Shown: positions 32,967-45,272 of the stretch, piece after piece
How the letters are laid out: each line of letters starts with the position of its first letter
Position numbering within the stretch: position 1 is the stretch's first letter
Assembly: GCA_021030905.1 (NCBI GenBank)
Contig: JAGFMI010000001.1
Span: forward strand, 2,833,230 to 2,897,229
Reading direction: 5' to 3'
DNA from: Pyrenula massariospora
Lineage: Eukaryota; Ascomycota; Eurotiomycetes; Pyrenulales; Pyrenulaceae
Length of the DNA stretch: 64,000 nt
The notes under the pieces: model-generated
Told to the model about the DNA's origin: nothing
Database searches by the model: none
Seen by the model: only the letters and a program-made list of their open reading frames with translations
Program-made: the position numbers and the translations under genes

Positions 32967-34394
32967 TCAACCAAATCCACCTACCCTATCCCATTCACCA
33001 CCATTAACCCTTCTAAACTCCACTCCATCCCCAAAGTACCCTGCGTCCCTCCATGCGCTCATGGTCACCGAATCGTAGGGCCCGTGGGCCGCTACTCCAT
33101 CTCTGGCATCCGACCACCTGTACTCCCACATGGTTGATTCCTCTTTCCCATTGGCGTCAGACGCTGGGCTTGGATCGACCCAGTCCTCTCCCGCTTCCCG
33201 CTTGTAGTGTCGGAGTAAAAGTTCGCGTTCCGTATCGTAGATCTCAGCGTTTGAGCGGGAAAGGAGAAGGTCGGCTGCAGTGGTAAGGGCTTCGATGGCC
33301 GACTTGCGATGTGCTTCCGCAGGGTCTGCGTCCGCATCTTCAGGCGCATCAGCCATTGTCATGTCTTTTCCGTCCGCGTGGCCGTTCGATTCTTTCCGTC
33401 GATTTTTCGCTTTGGTCTGCCATTTAGGCTTCGGTTTTGCTACCTTGGTTCCTTTATTCAGTCTCGCAAGCGCCTCGAGCACCGTCTCTCCAGTCTCTAG
33501 ATTCTGAATCAGGGAGCTGAGTAGGTCTTTTGTGAGAACCTCGTCATCCGCTTTATCTTTCTGCCTCCGCTCTTGCTCTCGCTTATCCGCCGCCTCCTTG
33601 GCTCTTCTCATTTCCTTTTTGGAGACCCCTTCCAACCACGTATCATGTACAGCATCCGGATCTGCAGCTTTTCGCACGTAGTTCCCTTGATCGTCGAAAC
33701 GACCTTCTTCCTGCTCGTTGCGCATATTAAACGCGTCAAGCTTTGGGGCATGCGTTTTCTTGCCACCAGCGCCAATCTCCTCATCAGCGTCCCCAGCATC
33801 AGCCCGGGTTGTATCATCCACCTCACTCTCACTACTCGACTCAACCTCATTGTTTCTTAGAGCGGCCCTCGCCTTGCCCTTTCCGTTGAGCGAAAAGTCT
33901 GCGCTCACATGCCCTCCTGATTTCGAGCTTTGAACCTGACCCTCAATCTCATCGGCATCCAGAAACCGCACCGCCTTCTTCCCCCCTTTACTGCCCTCCT
34001 TCCGCCTCGTCGCGTCTCCCTCGCTATCATCTCCATCAGCAAAATCCTCCGCCAGATCCGCAAACATATCCGCCTCTTCTTCATCCTTACTCTTCTCCGC
34101 ATCCGCCTTCTGCTTCGCTTTAGCCTCGGCCCGTGCGTCGAACCCTTCATTCTCCGAGTCCGAGTCGTACCCGTCAATGTTCACCGCCCCGCGACGGACC
34201 TGCTGTCCTCGCCGGCCAATGGCGTCAGCTTCGAGGGTAGCGTCTTCCTCGAGCGCATCGGGCGCAAGGGCGGAGGGGTTGCGCACATCGAAGCGCGGCT
34301 TTTTCGAGGCGGAGGGGCCATCTTCGAGGGAGAGGTCATGCGTGCGCGTATAGTCCTCGGCGGCGCGCTTGGGGCGGCCCAGAGGGCGGGACAT
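32967..34394 (-). CDS. LIN1: U5 snRNP-associated LIN1/SNU40 (CD2BP2) homologue
   Basis: One exon, 475 aa. The first 300 residues are charged and disordered, with nuclear-type basic clusters (ASKKPRFD), a long acidic/Glu-Asp stretch near 95-130 and the segment DAFNMRNEQEEGRFDDQGNY that marks the LIN1/CD2BP2 family. A GYF domain closes the protein (about 415-472): MWEYRWS, HGPYDSVTMSAWRDAGYF and FRRV. GYF domains bind proline-rich peptides. In yeast Lin1 and human CD2BP2 the protein associates with the U5 snRNP component Prp8/Prp6 during tri-snRNP maturation. Length is close to homologues in other ascomycetes. The ATG at 34394 opens MSRPLGRPKRAAEDY, a normal nuclear-protein start. Gene symbol is by family resemblance. 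Confidence 0.9.
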   Translation of the reverse strand: MSRPLGRPKRAAEDYTRTHDLSLEDGPSASKKPRFDVRNPSALAPDALEEDATLEADAIGRRGQQVRRGAVNIDGYDSDSENEGFDARAEAKAKQKADAEKSKDEEEADMFADLAEDFADGDDSEGDATRRKEGSKGGKKAVRFLDADEIEGQVQSSKSGGHVSADFSLNGKGKARAALRNNEVESSSESEVDDTTRADAGDADEEIGAGGKKTHAPKLDAFNMRNEQEEGRFDDQGNYVRKAADPDAVHDTWLEGVSKKEMRRAKEAADKREQERRQKDKADDEVLTKDLLSSLIQNLETGETVLEALARLNKGTKVAKPKPKWQTKAKNRRKESNGHADGKDMTMADAPEDADADPAEAHRKSAIEALTTAADLLLSRSNAEIYDTERELLLRHYKREAGEDWVDPSPASDANGKEESTMWEYRWSDARDGVAAHGPYDSVTMSAWRDAGYFGDGVEFRRVNGGEWDRVGGFG

Positions 34395-35294
34395 GGTCGT
34401 GGTAATGTAAAGGGAAGCTTTGGGGGGTTATTTTCGGAAGGTGGAGAGGGAACGCGGAGAGAGTGCCTTGCTGCGGGCGCGGCTGCGACAGGCACTTGCG
34501 GGGAGAGCTAGCTGCCGGTTTCGGGTTGAGGGGGTCAATTATTATTTTCTTAGAGGAGAGCTGGAGAGGCACAGCGGCGAGAAGGATGGAACGACGATGC
34601 AGGATTGGGTTTAGCGGGTGTGGCTGCGCCAAGATCTGCCTGCTGGGAGAGTTCCGCCTCGTTTTTCTTGTCTTCCGCTCTCTAAACCTTCAATTAAGCA
34701 GAGAACTTTCGAAAATTCACCACTTTTCCACTCAGATGCCCACAAATACATTTCTCAAGATGAATCAGTTGTGATATTTTCCATGATGCCTTCATTACAA
34801 TACTCCCATATCGCCCATTTATCCACTGCACCTAAGATAAAAGCCCAAGGATCTCTCTACGCGCACCGCCTCTTCCCGCCCCAAACATGCTTTTAAGGCT
34901 ATCGCGATGGCCCGCTTGAAGTCATAGTGGAGCGTTCCCAGCATTGTTGATCCTAGTCCATCCTTTTTGAACCCAAGGCAATCCACAGGATTCCCATCTG
35001 GGCATCGCCTTGCTCTCCATTTCCCAAATGCATCCCCTCTGGCCCGCATGGGGCAGGTATAGCCACAGACTCAAGATAGGTGAGGCTTTCTCTTGATGTT
35101 CGACCATGTCTTGAACTCTTGCAATATGGTTCGATCAGCCTATATAATGCTCCATCCCCTTTGTCTATCTTTGCGAACTTCATCACCACAATCCTGTAAC
35201 TCAATCAATCACCACCCTCCCCAACAAACAAACAAACCATCCAACCAATCCACTCCCCAAACTTTCAAACCTCCTCCAAAACACCACCAGAAAA
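34395..35294. other. divergent intergenic region between LIN1 and the six-Cys secreted protein
   Basis: Holds the LIN1 promoter and the promoter of the secreted-protein gene, with a TATA box at 35141 and a long C/A-rich leader from about 35200. Confidence 0.55.
35141..35147 (+). promoter_or_regulatory. TATA box of the six-cysteine secreted protein gene
   Basis: TATATAA lies 154 bp before the start codon at 35295 and is followed by a CT- and CA-rich leader lacking G, typical of abundant fungal transcripts. Confidence 0.55.
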
Positions 35295-35576
35295 ATGCAA
35301 TTCCCAACCCTCCTCACCCTCTTCACCTCCCTCTCCCTCGCCGCCCCCCCACCACGCCCCCAAACCCTCAACACAGTCACCAAGCGCGGCTACGCCCAAG
35401 GCAGCTGCCTAACCTCCACGAACCACTGCTACATCGACGACAACGCCTACCAGTGCGACCAGGCGACCACCTGCCCGGAGGACGGCGCCACCTGCACCAT
35501 CCACTGGAAGGACGGGGCCAAGTACTCGGATGATTTTGCGAATTGTATGGGGGATGCGGATGATGGGGATTACTGA
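35295..35576 (+). CDS. small secreted six-cysteine protein with a Kex2-type site
   Basis: One exon, 93 aa. Residues 1-17 are a signal peptide (LSLAA before the cut). A short pro-segment follows, ending in Lys30-Arg31, a site for Kex2-like proteases, so the mature protein would be 62 residues. It holds six cysteines (38, 45, 54, 60, 67, 84), enough for three disulfides, and an acidic tail. Small size, six cysteines and pro-peptide fit an effector, antimicrobial or toxin-like secreted peptide, but no family was recognised and none is claimed. Codon use is strongly C-ending, as in well expressed genes. It stands between LIN1 and RVB2 with no functional neighbours. Confidence 0.8.
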   Translation: MQFPTLLTLFTSLSLAAPPPRPQTLNTVTKRGYAQGSCLTSTNHCYIDDNAYQCDQATTCPEDGATCTIHWKDGAKYSDDFANCMGDADDGDY

Positions 35577-36095
35577 GGGGGAGTGGTGGGAGATGGGTTT
35601 TGTTTGAGTAACTAAGTTAGCGTTTTGAGGTTTGGGATTTTAGCGGCATGGCATAGCACGGCATTGTAGAGGAGTTGGAGGGTTTGGGTTTTGTTGTTTC
35701 CATCCGTACATAGTCTCAAGGAACAGCACATTAAGGAATCTTCATTCTTCTAAAGAGCCTTGACACGGTTGTATCTGAGATAGATTGATCTGTAAAACCA
35801 GCAGCGCCGCAGCGCCACCGTGAAAGGCTACGTCAGCACAACAGCGAATGCCTCTTAATCGGGCACACTCTTCAAGAAATTTGAATCTTGCAGCTGACAA
35901 AATTCTATTTTTCACCCATCCTAGATACCATCTACAAAGCCACTGCAACGCCGGCGCTGTAAACGGTCCGCAGCCCGTTGAGTTCTAACCCGGAGAAATT
36001 CTCCCCCATCCGTTGCAATTCCCACCAAGACGAATTTTCGGAAGCGTAACATGAAAAACTTCAGAAAGGGTAACTCTCAAAAAACGCTCCCTCCC
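35577..36095. other. convergent intergenic region
   Basis: 3' UTRs of the secreted-protein gene (+) and RVB2 (-). Nothing else seen. Confidence 0.5.
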
Positions 36096-37605
<1,510 letters not shown>

Positions 37606-38471
37606 AATGGCGGAGCTGGTGAGGGCGCAACCCTTCTCGAGTGATGCGAGATTTGGGGGTGAACGGCGAGAAGCTCCTGCAAGGCTGGGGAAGCAATCGC
37701 GTAAGCAGATCAATGTAGAGATAAAGCCCTGAGTGAGGCTCTCCGATCTTGGGCTGAGGCGTTTGGTGGGTAGCACAACTTTAAATTCTCGTTTCTCGGC
37801 CCGCAACGCAGCAAAACTTGGCTCGGCGCGAACGTCGCGTCCCAGGCGCCAAGCATCGCGGGTCTCTCAAGCGACCATGTCCCGCAGCATTGGCTGTGTT
37901 CACTCCACCTCACCACCAGTTTTTCAGTTATGGAGCTTTTCCTGTCAATCGCACTTACTAAAGCGAACTAGAAGCCCGCGCGATTTCAGTGTCTTTCCGA
38001 CCTTCGTGTGAATTATTGGTCGCCTATTCTGTGCATATCCTCGATCAACGAAGGTTCTGGTGCGAGACTCCTGTTACAGCTACTAGCGGTACATTACGCC
38101 AATCTGAAAGCCGCATATAGTCGCTTTACTTAAGGGTTCAGCTCGCCCTCAAGTGTTCCAGCCCAGTCTTCTCCGACATTTTTACCGATCGCACCCAACA
38201 GAAGAGTAGACCTTGCTCTGACCTTCAAATTGCGACACCGATTATTCGACGTCACGGGATAGTGAAAACGAACCGTCGAGTATGATAAACACCTGATCCG
38301 CTACTCTCCAGAGGCTCGATTGGACATCCTTGGTGCTGTCAGCCTCTGATCTCTTGGAAGCATGTCTGAGGACGGTTGGGCAAAGTCATATGTTGAAAGC
38401 CGTGACCGCCCTCAAGACAAAGAGCGGGAAAGCTAAGAAACACATACAAGTTGCAAGCCATTTGCACTTCC
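37606..38471. other. divergent promoter region of RVB2 and the coiled-coil gene
   Basis: No coding signal; both flanking start codons face away from this region. Confidence 0.55.
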
Positions 38472-41400
38472 ATGGAAAACAACTATCGTCCAAGATATTC
38501 TCCTCGCTCACCTTATCATGACAGTCGTGGCCGGCGTAGAGACTCCGAGTATGACAGGAGGGGCTCGGGCGGTGGATGGGAGTTCCGGCGAGATTATGCC
38601 GAAAGAGACGTTACGATGCGGTCAAGAAGTATTGGACGGCCGTATGGGAATGGATCTGAGAGATCAGTAAATGCAGAAAGGAGTTCTCCGCCTACCAGTC
38701 CCCCTCAAAGATCCGTGCAGTCTGGTGAAGAAAACGTCAGGCGGCCTTCAGTTCCAACCCAGCTCACGAGACAAAATTCTTCAAATCAAACTACACCAAC
38801 GACGCCTAAGCCGCCGGATCCTTCAATGGCCACAGCACAAGAGAAGACTCGAGATCCACGCCTTCAAAGCAGAACAGGTTCAGGCGTCATGCCATCGCCA
38901 CATGACCTGAAGAAAGCAGGAACCAATAATCAAGAGCCTCCTATCATGAGATCACCTATGTCTGGAGTGCAGACAGCATTAACGTCTAACTCAAATATGG
39001 CACAAGGCTCATCATTGTTTTCTGCTCGTGATGAGTCACAACCATCTGCACTACTGCGAGATCTCATTCAAATATCTATTGAAGTTGCTCAAGCCACGAA
39101 ATTGAAAAAGTCTACTGATGTATTTGTGAGCAAGTCTGAAAAGAACCTGGCCTCAGTAGTCCCTTTTCCCTCCTTATACGAGCAGGAGAAGAAGTCACTC
39201 AAAGACGCCTCTGCTGAGTCAGCTCGGCTGGGCCGAAAAATGCAAAAAGACCAGGACACTGTGGATTCTCTGGCCGACTGCCTTGCTCAGAGCCTTTTAC
39301 ATAGCCAGAAACTGCTTTCAGATCAAACGGAGAATCCATTAACGGCGAGGATGGAAGCTATGGAGGCTGAGTTCTCGGCTTTTAAGGAATCAGCTTGTAA
39401 AACTGAGAAGGAGCAGCGACATAGACTTGAGGACAAAGACTCCAAAATATCGTCTTTGGAATACGAGCTAAGAAGCGTCAGGGACAGGAGTTTCCGTAGC
39501 GATAATACGATCCATGGAATGAGGACAGATCTCTCTATCGTCCAGAAGACCTGCGCTGAGTCTGAAACCCGCACCAAGACTACTAAAGACATAGTAGAGC
39601 AATTAAGGACCGATAATGCGACCAAAGACTCATTGGAAAAGCTATCGAATAGGACTACTGAGATTGAAAATACTTACAAAGGAATGCGCTCGGACATTGA
39701 AAAGCTGCGAATGGACTATCAGACCCTTCAGACAGATTACAATGCCCTTCAGACCAAAGTGGGCTCCACTCAGCCTGTTGAAGATGTAAAAAAAGAGCTC
39801 TTTAATCAAATTGAAAAGTATGCTGCATCTGTGAGTTCCTTGAAAGTTGAGATATCCTCATCATCTAAGGCCGCGACTGCTCAACATGAAGAGATGGTTA
39901 AGCGTGTTGTGAATCTCGCAGAATCTTTGAAGCTGCTTGAAAACAGGCCAACCCCAGCACAAAATGACCATGAAGAGAGCATCAAAGATATCCAAAAAGA
40001 CATTTCAAGTATACATGATAAGCTCAAAACTACACATGAACAAAACGAAGCTCGAGACAAAGCTATAGCAGATCACGTTGAGGAAGAAATTGGAAAAGTA
40101 GTTCAAACAACAAACGTTCTACTAGACAGCCTCGGCAAGTTAGAAACAGCTACTAGAAAGGATATTCAGTCCACAGCAAATCAACTCCAGACTCTATCTC
40201 GAAGGCTTGATAATCCTGTCGTTGCCCGAGTTGTATCTCCAAATACACCTCAGACTGCAGCGCCACGGAATAATGTACAGCATGTCGTACCAACACCACC
40301 TCCTCTCCGGCCAGCGTCGACAGTGGGTCCAGCGCCGACAGTGGGTCCAGCGCCGACAGCAAGTCCAGTACGGACAGTGGGTCCAGTCCAATCGTATCCT
40401 CCGCGAACCCTCGCGCCTACGCCGCCTCAGTACCCGATCCCTTCGCATCCTCAAATTCAGAATGGCATGGCAGCTTCTCCAAGTCCACAAGCCGACCAGA
40501 TGAATTCTCAGTTCATGATGTTCGACAACCATATAAAGGCGTTGAATCACGCTATGAAGGACATGAATGCGCGGCTTGCAAATTACACATCTCAACAAGT
40601 GTTCAATGCGGTGTTGAATGCCGTATTGTCGAGGATCAAAGTGAACGACTTAGATCATATTCCGACCCTAGACCTTCGCACTGAACGCATGGATAAAAGA
40701 ATGACAGATATGGAAGCTAATGAGAGAGACTTGCGGGCTCGCGATGCGACCCTATCAAAGACAGTGCAGAACGTCACGGAGAATTTGACCGCCATTGTCA
40801 ACGCAACCCAGCCAAAGCTACAAGAAATTGAGGAGACTTTGGCGGGGCTATCCTCCGCTGCCACCTCGAGGGAAAAGGTTGGAGAGCTAGAAACACAAAT
40901 CCGTGATGTTACTTCATCTTTGACAACGTGGAAGGAGAGTGTTCTTTCCGGAGTCAATAGTTGGAAAGATGAGCTTAATACGAGCACCTCTGTCTGGAAA
41001 GACAGGGTCGACAAGGACGTACGGAAAATGCTCCTCAATTTTGAGGACAATTGCTCTGAAATGATCGATCAGAAGACTAAAGCCTTCGTGTCACGGACGG
41101 ACGATTTGGAAAAGCAACTAAAGAAACTCAGGAGAAAACAAGAGCCTATTTCCAAATCAGTCACAAACAATCAGCATAGCACAAGCTCCACACCAGCACC
41201 TTCAGTCGCCATCACGCACGTTCCTAACTCAGAAACGCCTCGCACGTCTATTACAACTGTAAACAGTGAAAATGAAGCCAATGAATTACTCAATCTCTTC
41301 CAGCGCCGACCGCCCAGCTCCGCTACTTCAGCCGGACTTCCCTCGTCAAGAACGAACGGTCACTCACCGATCCTATCCTCTCGCATAAACGGCTCTACAA

Positions 41401-41765
41401 ACACTTCTGCTAAAGCCATTGATGGCCCTCCATCCGAAATCGAAGAGAGTGAAGATGACGATGACGATCAACCTCTTGCAGGCCCACGACGCAATACCAA
41501 CACCAATCCCCGCCGCACAGACTCAAACGGCTCAACTGCCGTGAAACCGGAGTCCGGCCCTCAAGCAGGCCCATTCGACGTGAACGCAGCGATGCGGAGA
41601 ACGAAACTCCAGAGACGGAGAAAGGAAGCCGCAATCAACCTCGTGGACAATGATAATCCAGAAGATGCGGACTGGACGCCAGGGGAAGCGTCATCGACCA
41701 CTACAACGACGACATCGGCCAGAAAGGAGAATCACAACCCGAAGAAACGGAAAATTGGGCCGTGA
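38472..41765 (+). CDS. large coiled-coil protein of unknown function, 1,097 aa
   Basis: One exon from ATG 38472 (MENNYRPRYSPRSPY). Residues 1-200 are disordered, rich in Ser, Arg and Pro (many RS/SP pairs). About 200-560 and 690-880 are long coiled coils with heptads, Lys/Glu-rich. Between them lies a Pro-rich hinge with four tandem six-residue units of the form TVGPAP (617-640). After 900 the chain is again disordered, with an acidic run (EESEDDDDDQ), and ends in a basic KKRKIGP, a possible nuclear signal. No catalytic domain is seen and no family was recognised. The layout suits a structural or scaffold protein; the nuclear location is a guess from the end sequence. It shares a divergent promoter region with RVB2. 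The single long frame makes the gene itself certain. Confidence 0.85.
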   Translation: MENNYRPRYSPRSPYHDSRGRRRDSEYDRRGSGGGWEFRRDYAERDVTMRSRSIGRPYGNGSERSVNAERSSPPTSPPQRSVQSGEENVRRPSVPTQLTRQNSSNQTTPTTPKPPDPSMATAQEKTRDPRLQSRTGSGVMPSPHDLKKAGTNNQEPPIMRSPMSGVQTALTSNSNMAQGSSLFSARDESQPSALLRDLIQISIEVAQATKLKKSTDVFVSKSEKNLASVVPFPSLYEQEKKSLKDASAESARLGRKMQKDQDTVDSLADCLAQSLLHSQKLLSDQTENPLTARMEAMEAEFSAFKESACKTEKEQRHRLEDKDSKISSLEYELRSVRDRSFRSDNTIHGMRTDLSIVQKTCAESETRTKTTKDIVEQLRTDNATKDSLEKLSNRTTEIENTYKGMRSDIEKLRMDYQTLQTDYNALQTKVGSTQPVEDVKKELFNQIEKYAASVSSLKVEISSSSKAATAQHEEMVKRVVNLAESLKLLENRPTPAQNDHEESIKDIQKDISSIHDKLKTTHEQNEARDKAIADHVEEEIGKVVQTTNVLLDSLGKLETATRKDIQSTANQLQTLSRRLDNPVVARVVSPNTPQTAAPRNNVQHVVPTPPPLRPASTVGPAPTVGPAPTASPVRTVGPVQSYPPRTLAPTPPQYPIPSHPQIQNGMAASPSPQADQMNSQFMMFDNHIKALNHAMKDMNARLANYTSQQVFNAVLNAVLSRIKVNDLDHIPTLDLRTERMDKRMTDMEANERDLRARDATLSKTVQNVTENLTAIVNATQPKLQEIEETLAGLSSAATSREKVGELETQIRDVTSSLTTWKESVLSGVNSWKDELNTSTSVWKDRVDKDVRKMLLNFEDNCSEMIDQKTKAFVSRTDDLEKQLKKLRRKQEPISKSVTNNQHSTSSTPAPSVAITHVPNSETPRTSITTVNSENEANELLNLFQRRPPSSATSAGLPSSRTNGHSPILSSRINGSTNTSAKAIDGPPSEIEESEDDDDDQPLAGPRRNTNTNPRRTDSNGSTAVKPESGPQAGPFDVNAAMRRTKLQRRRKEAAINLVDNDNPEDADWTPGEASSTTTTTTSARKENHNPKKRKIGP
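40320..40391 (+). repeat. 18-bp coding tandem repeat, four copies
   Basis: Four 18-bp units starting ACAGTGGGTCCAGCGCCG encode TVGPAP twice, then TASPVR and TVGPVQ. Copies one and two are identical; the others have drifted. The array lies in the Pro-rich hinge of the coiled-coil protein. Confidence 0.8.
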
Positions 41766-44039
41766 TTGGCGAAGAGGGGTAACTAGAGGTTGGGGAAATG
41801 GGAGAGATCATTTGCACATATGGACCAGCATATTCAACTCTATGTCACGACATGATGACTTTCGGCTTCTTATCTCGATCCCGGCAATGGCGTCCGGGTG
41901 TGCTTTTGCTGGTCTGGTTGGCACAACCTGGCATAGATGGCGTTCTAGGTCCCTCCACGGTTTCTCTCTCCCGGGCTTACAATCGGACGTCGATCCCTCC
42001 AACTCAGTTGCAGTTTTTTGTTTTGCCTTTTGCGACATAATGTTTACGATACCCCATCCCGCGCGGACGCACATGATTTTCGGCGGCCTTGTATTGGTAT
42101 ATTTGCAACTGAAATGACTTTGAACTCTGCGAATCTGGGAGATTGCTTTTCGGGAGTGGTTGCACAACTTGGATTGGTATGGGATGATGGGGACAAAAAG
42201 TTCAGTTCAGCTCGGTAAATTGGGAAAGATGCAGTCACTCGTGCGTGGGGGAGAGGGTGAGAGTGAATCGTGAATGATAGAGTCCCCACGCCGAAGATGT
42301 GGCGAGGGTTCAATAGGACTGGGGTGGTGCATGAAGCTAGATAAGTGCTGTGCATGGATGGACAATACAGTACAGTGTGGTGCGGTGCATTCTATTCTAT
42401 AGCACAATAGACGCGCTTCGAGCTACCGCACTAGTCGTTGAATGGCAGAATGTTGCGATGAAATGAAAACAATTAGGATGCTAAGCATACAGGAACAAGA
42501 ATATAAGTGATAAAATTTATTGTGCAGCGTCTGTATCAGTCTATATGAGGGGATAAGGAATAATCGCAAACGACAAATATACTGCCAGCCCTGGCAGTAC
42601 AGAGAGATAAATTAAAGTACATCATATATTTCTTATATATTCAACACCGGGTACAAGAAATAACAAATCTTTAAAAATATCAATATTATTCTTGAGACGA
42701 ATTATATATCTATATATTTAATGATTACAGGGCTAAATAAAGAACCTTATTACTCTGAAGTTAACCGCTGAGATCCTCTACTACTAATAATAACAGGCTT
42801 AAGCAGAAACTTGGACCATACTAATAAGTAAATAGAACTCAAGTCGGTTGGCTGATTTTCATCAAAGACACTAAAATAGCTTTCAAAAGGGTAGATCCAC
42901 CACCAGTCCTCGTCGTGTACCTAATCAAAACTCAAACAAATCACATCTCCCTCATATATCCAGATCGGGCTTGTGGCAAGGAAAGGCTCAGGAAGCTCCT
43001 TGACTGGGACGGTCGGCTGGTTGGGCAAGCCGAGTGGACCGCTGCTAGAACGGCATGGGTGACCTGACGGCACGGCTTTATGTGCTACTGTGTAGTGGTT
43101 GTACGGTAAGAATAGATTGATTCAACAAAACTTCGTAGGTGGACTAGGAGTTAAATATATATATAGCTTGCAGATTGATTAATTGTGTCTGTAAGCTAGG
43201 CGAGGAATGATAGAGTAGTACATTGATTCTTATTATTAGGTTGATGTCTACTATATTTACTGTAATACTATTTTTATTCTCTTCTATTTTGGGAATGGGA
43301 CGGTATCACGGAGCACAGGATATAGCAGAGTTTTACCCTGGACCCGCCGGTGTTATCAAAAGCCGAAGTTGACAGCTCGCTGTTAAGCTTCCCTGTAACA
43401 ATGTATGATGCTCATGACAGGCGGGATGGTTGGATATGAGAAGAAAGGATAGGAGAGTGGGTCAGTGGGTGGTGGTGACCTAATATTAGGTATACGTGCT
43501 GCTATAGGGGTTAGGGGAGGGTATGGAAGTGTGCTGGTGAGTATTGAAGTGTAAGAAGTGCGAGCAGGGAAGAGAGCAGAGAGAACAGGGAAAGGGAGGG
43601 GATTTATGTACAAGAATCGTGATCATGAAGGCTTGGGGATTTGTGATAGTAGGGGCTGTTGATATAGTGGAGACTGAGTGGCTCAAAGTGAGGTTTTGCG
43701 TGTTGGTTTGTAAGCTCAAGCATGTATATGGTGCAAGCTAATATCTATCATCAAGAGAGATGAAAGCGAACCGGCCCCCTCGCGGTAACTTTTAGGCCGT
43801 TTATATAGTTGTGAGCAGGAAGCATTGAAGCGAACTTCTTCCCGGTGCACTGCTAGTAGCATCGTTGAGTGTAAAAGGCCAACGCCATGAGCTCCCTCCC
43901 AATCAACAGCCATCGTGATCGTCAGACATTAAAGAAAAGAAAGAACCAGCAAGCCAACCAGGCCAGCTGCTGGCAGCAGGTGGTGAATCATAATAACTTT
44001 ACGAATCGCATGACCTTGCGCCGGCGGTGGTCAAGAACA
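41766..44039. other. intergenic region with an AT-rich island
   Basis: 41766-42450 is ordinary 3' flank. 42480-43300 is AT-rich with many TATA/ATAT runs and stops in every frame, consistent with old repeat-induced mutation or an unrecognised decayed repeat. 43380-44000 gives only low-complexity frames. No gene supported. Confidence 0.5.
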
Positions 44040-45272
44040 TCAAGACCGTCGTGGTCTCTTCCGTATCCCTGTGTTTTCTGAATTTGAATCGATTTCGTGG
44101 GCGAATGCATTCACCGCGGAGGAGAGATTCCTCTTCCTCATTGTGTCCAAGGGTTGTAAGGTTGAAAGAAAATCATGTGAAGAGGGAGAGGTGAGGTCGA
44201 TGGTGTCGAGCCAAGACAGTACTCTCTGATGCTTGAGGTCAGCCATCTTTGCGTCCTCACACAGTGCCATACCGGCGACGTCCAGGTCCAGATCATGAAA
44301 CGAGGCCGCCGTCCTTAACTTGGGTGGGACTGGGCTGCTGCCTAGCCCGAAGTCCTCCGAGGCTGCGGCACAGTCGGGACTTGGCGCGCTATTCTGTATT
44401 TGGCTAGCGTGGATTCCCACCGTCTCCACCACTTCAACCTTCACATCAACGTCGACCTCACCTTTCCTCTCGACATCAAGGTCGACGTCCTCCATCGCGA
44501 GTTCCACCTCGTCGTCCTCACTATAGTGACTGACCTCGATAGACTCGATCACTTTGCCGCTCTGATTTCCGTGACACTTAGATCGGATCAGGTCATCACA
44601 GCAGCACCACCGTCCAATGCGCGGTCTTGGCGGCTGTCCAAGCCTTACCTGCCGCTCACCTCGCCGTCTCACCACGCTTCCACCACAACACCATTCGCAT
44701 TCCCCTTGTCGCCGTCGTGGCGAGAGCAAACCATCCTTCCACTTACTGAGCGCTATCTGCTCCCAGCCTCTCGGCTTGGAGCAATACGATGGTGGTGGAG
44801 ATGGCGATGGCGAGGTCACGCTCGTGTCCCAGGCCGACGCCGTCGAGACCGATTGACAGCTCTTCAGTCTCAATGAGGCTGTTGAGCTGAAGGTAAGTGA
44901 TGGTGAGGACGGTGGTGTTGGGTAGAGTGGTGCGGCCATGTCCATGTCGACGTCGATGGACATGGTAAGATTTGGGGCTGCACTGCTCACAGCAGCGATG
45001 ACTGGGACGTCGGCGGTTGTCTGGTCGTGCTGCAAAGTGATGCTGTGGATTTCCAGAGGTGCGTGAGATGCCCCGCTCTCAGAAGACAGCGAGAGATGGC
45101 AGGCGTGATCATGTGACTTGGATGGAGGTGAGTGTGCCTTCGTCAATGTCCTCTGGCCTTTGGAAGCGTTTGCGTTAAGTCTTGGTGGGGTGATCAGAGC
45201 TGGTGTTGGAGTATGGTGAGGATGGTGGTGATGAGGGGTTGACTTCAGGTAGGTGGAGAGTGGCAGAGCCAT
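44040..45272 (-). CDS. hypothetical low-complexity protein, 410 aa
   Basis: A single open frame from ATG 45272. The N-terminus is His/Pro/Thr-rich (HHHHPHH near 14-20), then Ser/Pro-rich with PTPPSSPS. Around 190-235 is a Cys/Arg patch (CEWCCGG, GRWCCCDD) that could bind metal but matches no zinc-finger spacing known to me. 255-290 alternates Val with Asp/Glu/Lys (DVDLDVERKGEVDVDVKVEV), and the end is basic (RKRPRR), a possible nuclear signal. An Ile-Asp-Leu-Thr-Ser segment precedes it. No family recognised. The frame is long and free of stops, but composition is biased and the opposite strand also has a 158-codon frame, so reality of the gene is likely rather than sure. Introns cannot be excluded. 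Confidence 0.5.
   Translation of the reverse strand: MALPLSTYLKSTPHHHHPHHTPTPALITPPRLNANASKGQRTLTKAHSPPSKSHDHACHLSLSSESGASHAPLEIHSITLQHDQTTADVPVIAAVSSAAPNLTMSIDVDMDMAAPLYPTPPSSPSLTFSSTASLRLKSCQSVSTASAWDTSVTSPSPSPPPSYCSKPRGWEQIALSKWKDGLLSPRRRQGECEWCCGGSVVRRRGERQVRLGQPPRPRIGRWCCCDDLIRSKCHGNQSGKVIESIEVSHYSEDDEVELAMEDVDLDVERKGEVDVDVKVEVVETVGIHASQIQNSAPSPDCAAASEDFGLGSSPVPPKLRTAASFHDLDLDVAGMALCEDAKMADLKHQRVLSWLDTIDLTSPSSHDFLSTLQPLDTMRKRNLSSAVNAFAHEIDSNSENTGIRKRPRRS

Noticed and set aside
44400-44876. 158-codon plus-strand frame
   Set aside because: Opposite the longer 410-codon minus-strand frame; no ATG context or domain, though it lowers confidence in that gene.
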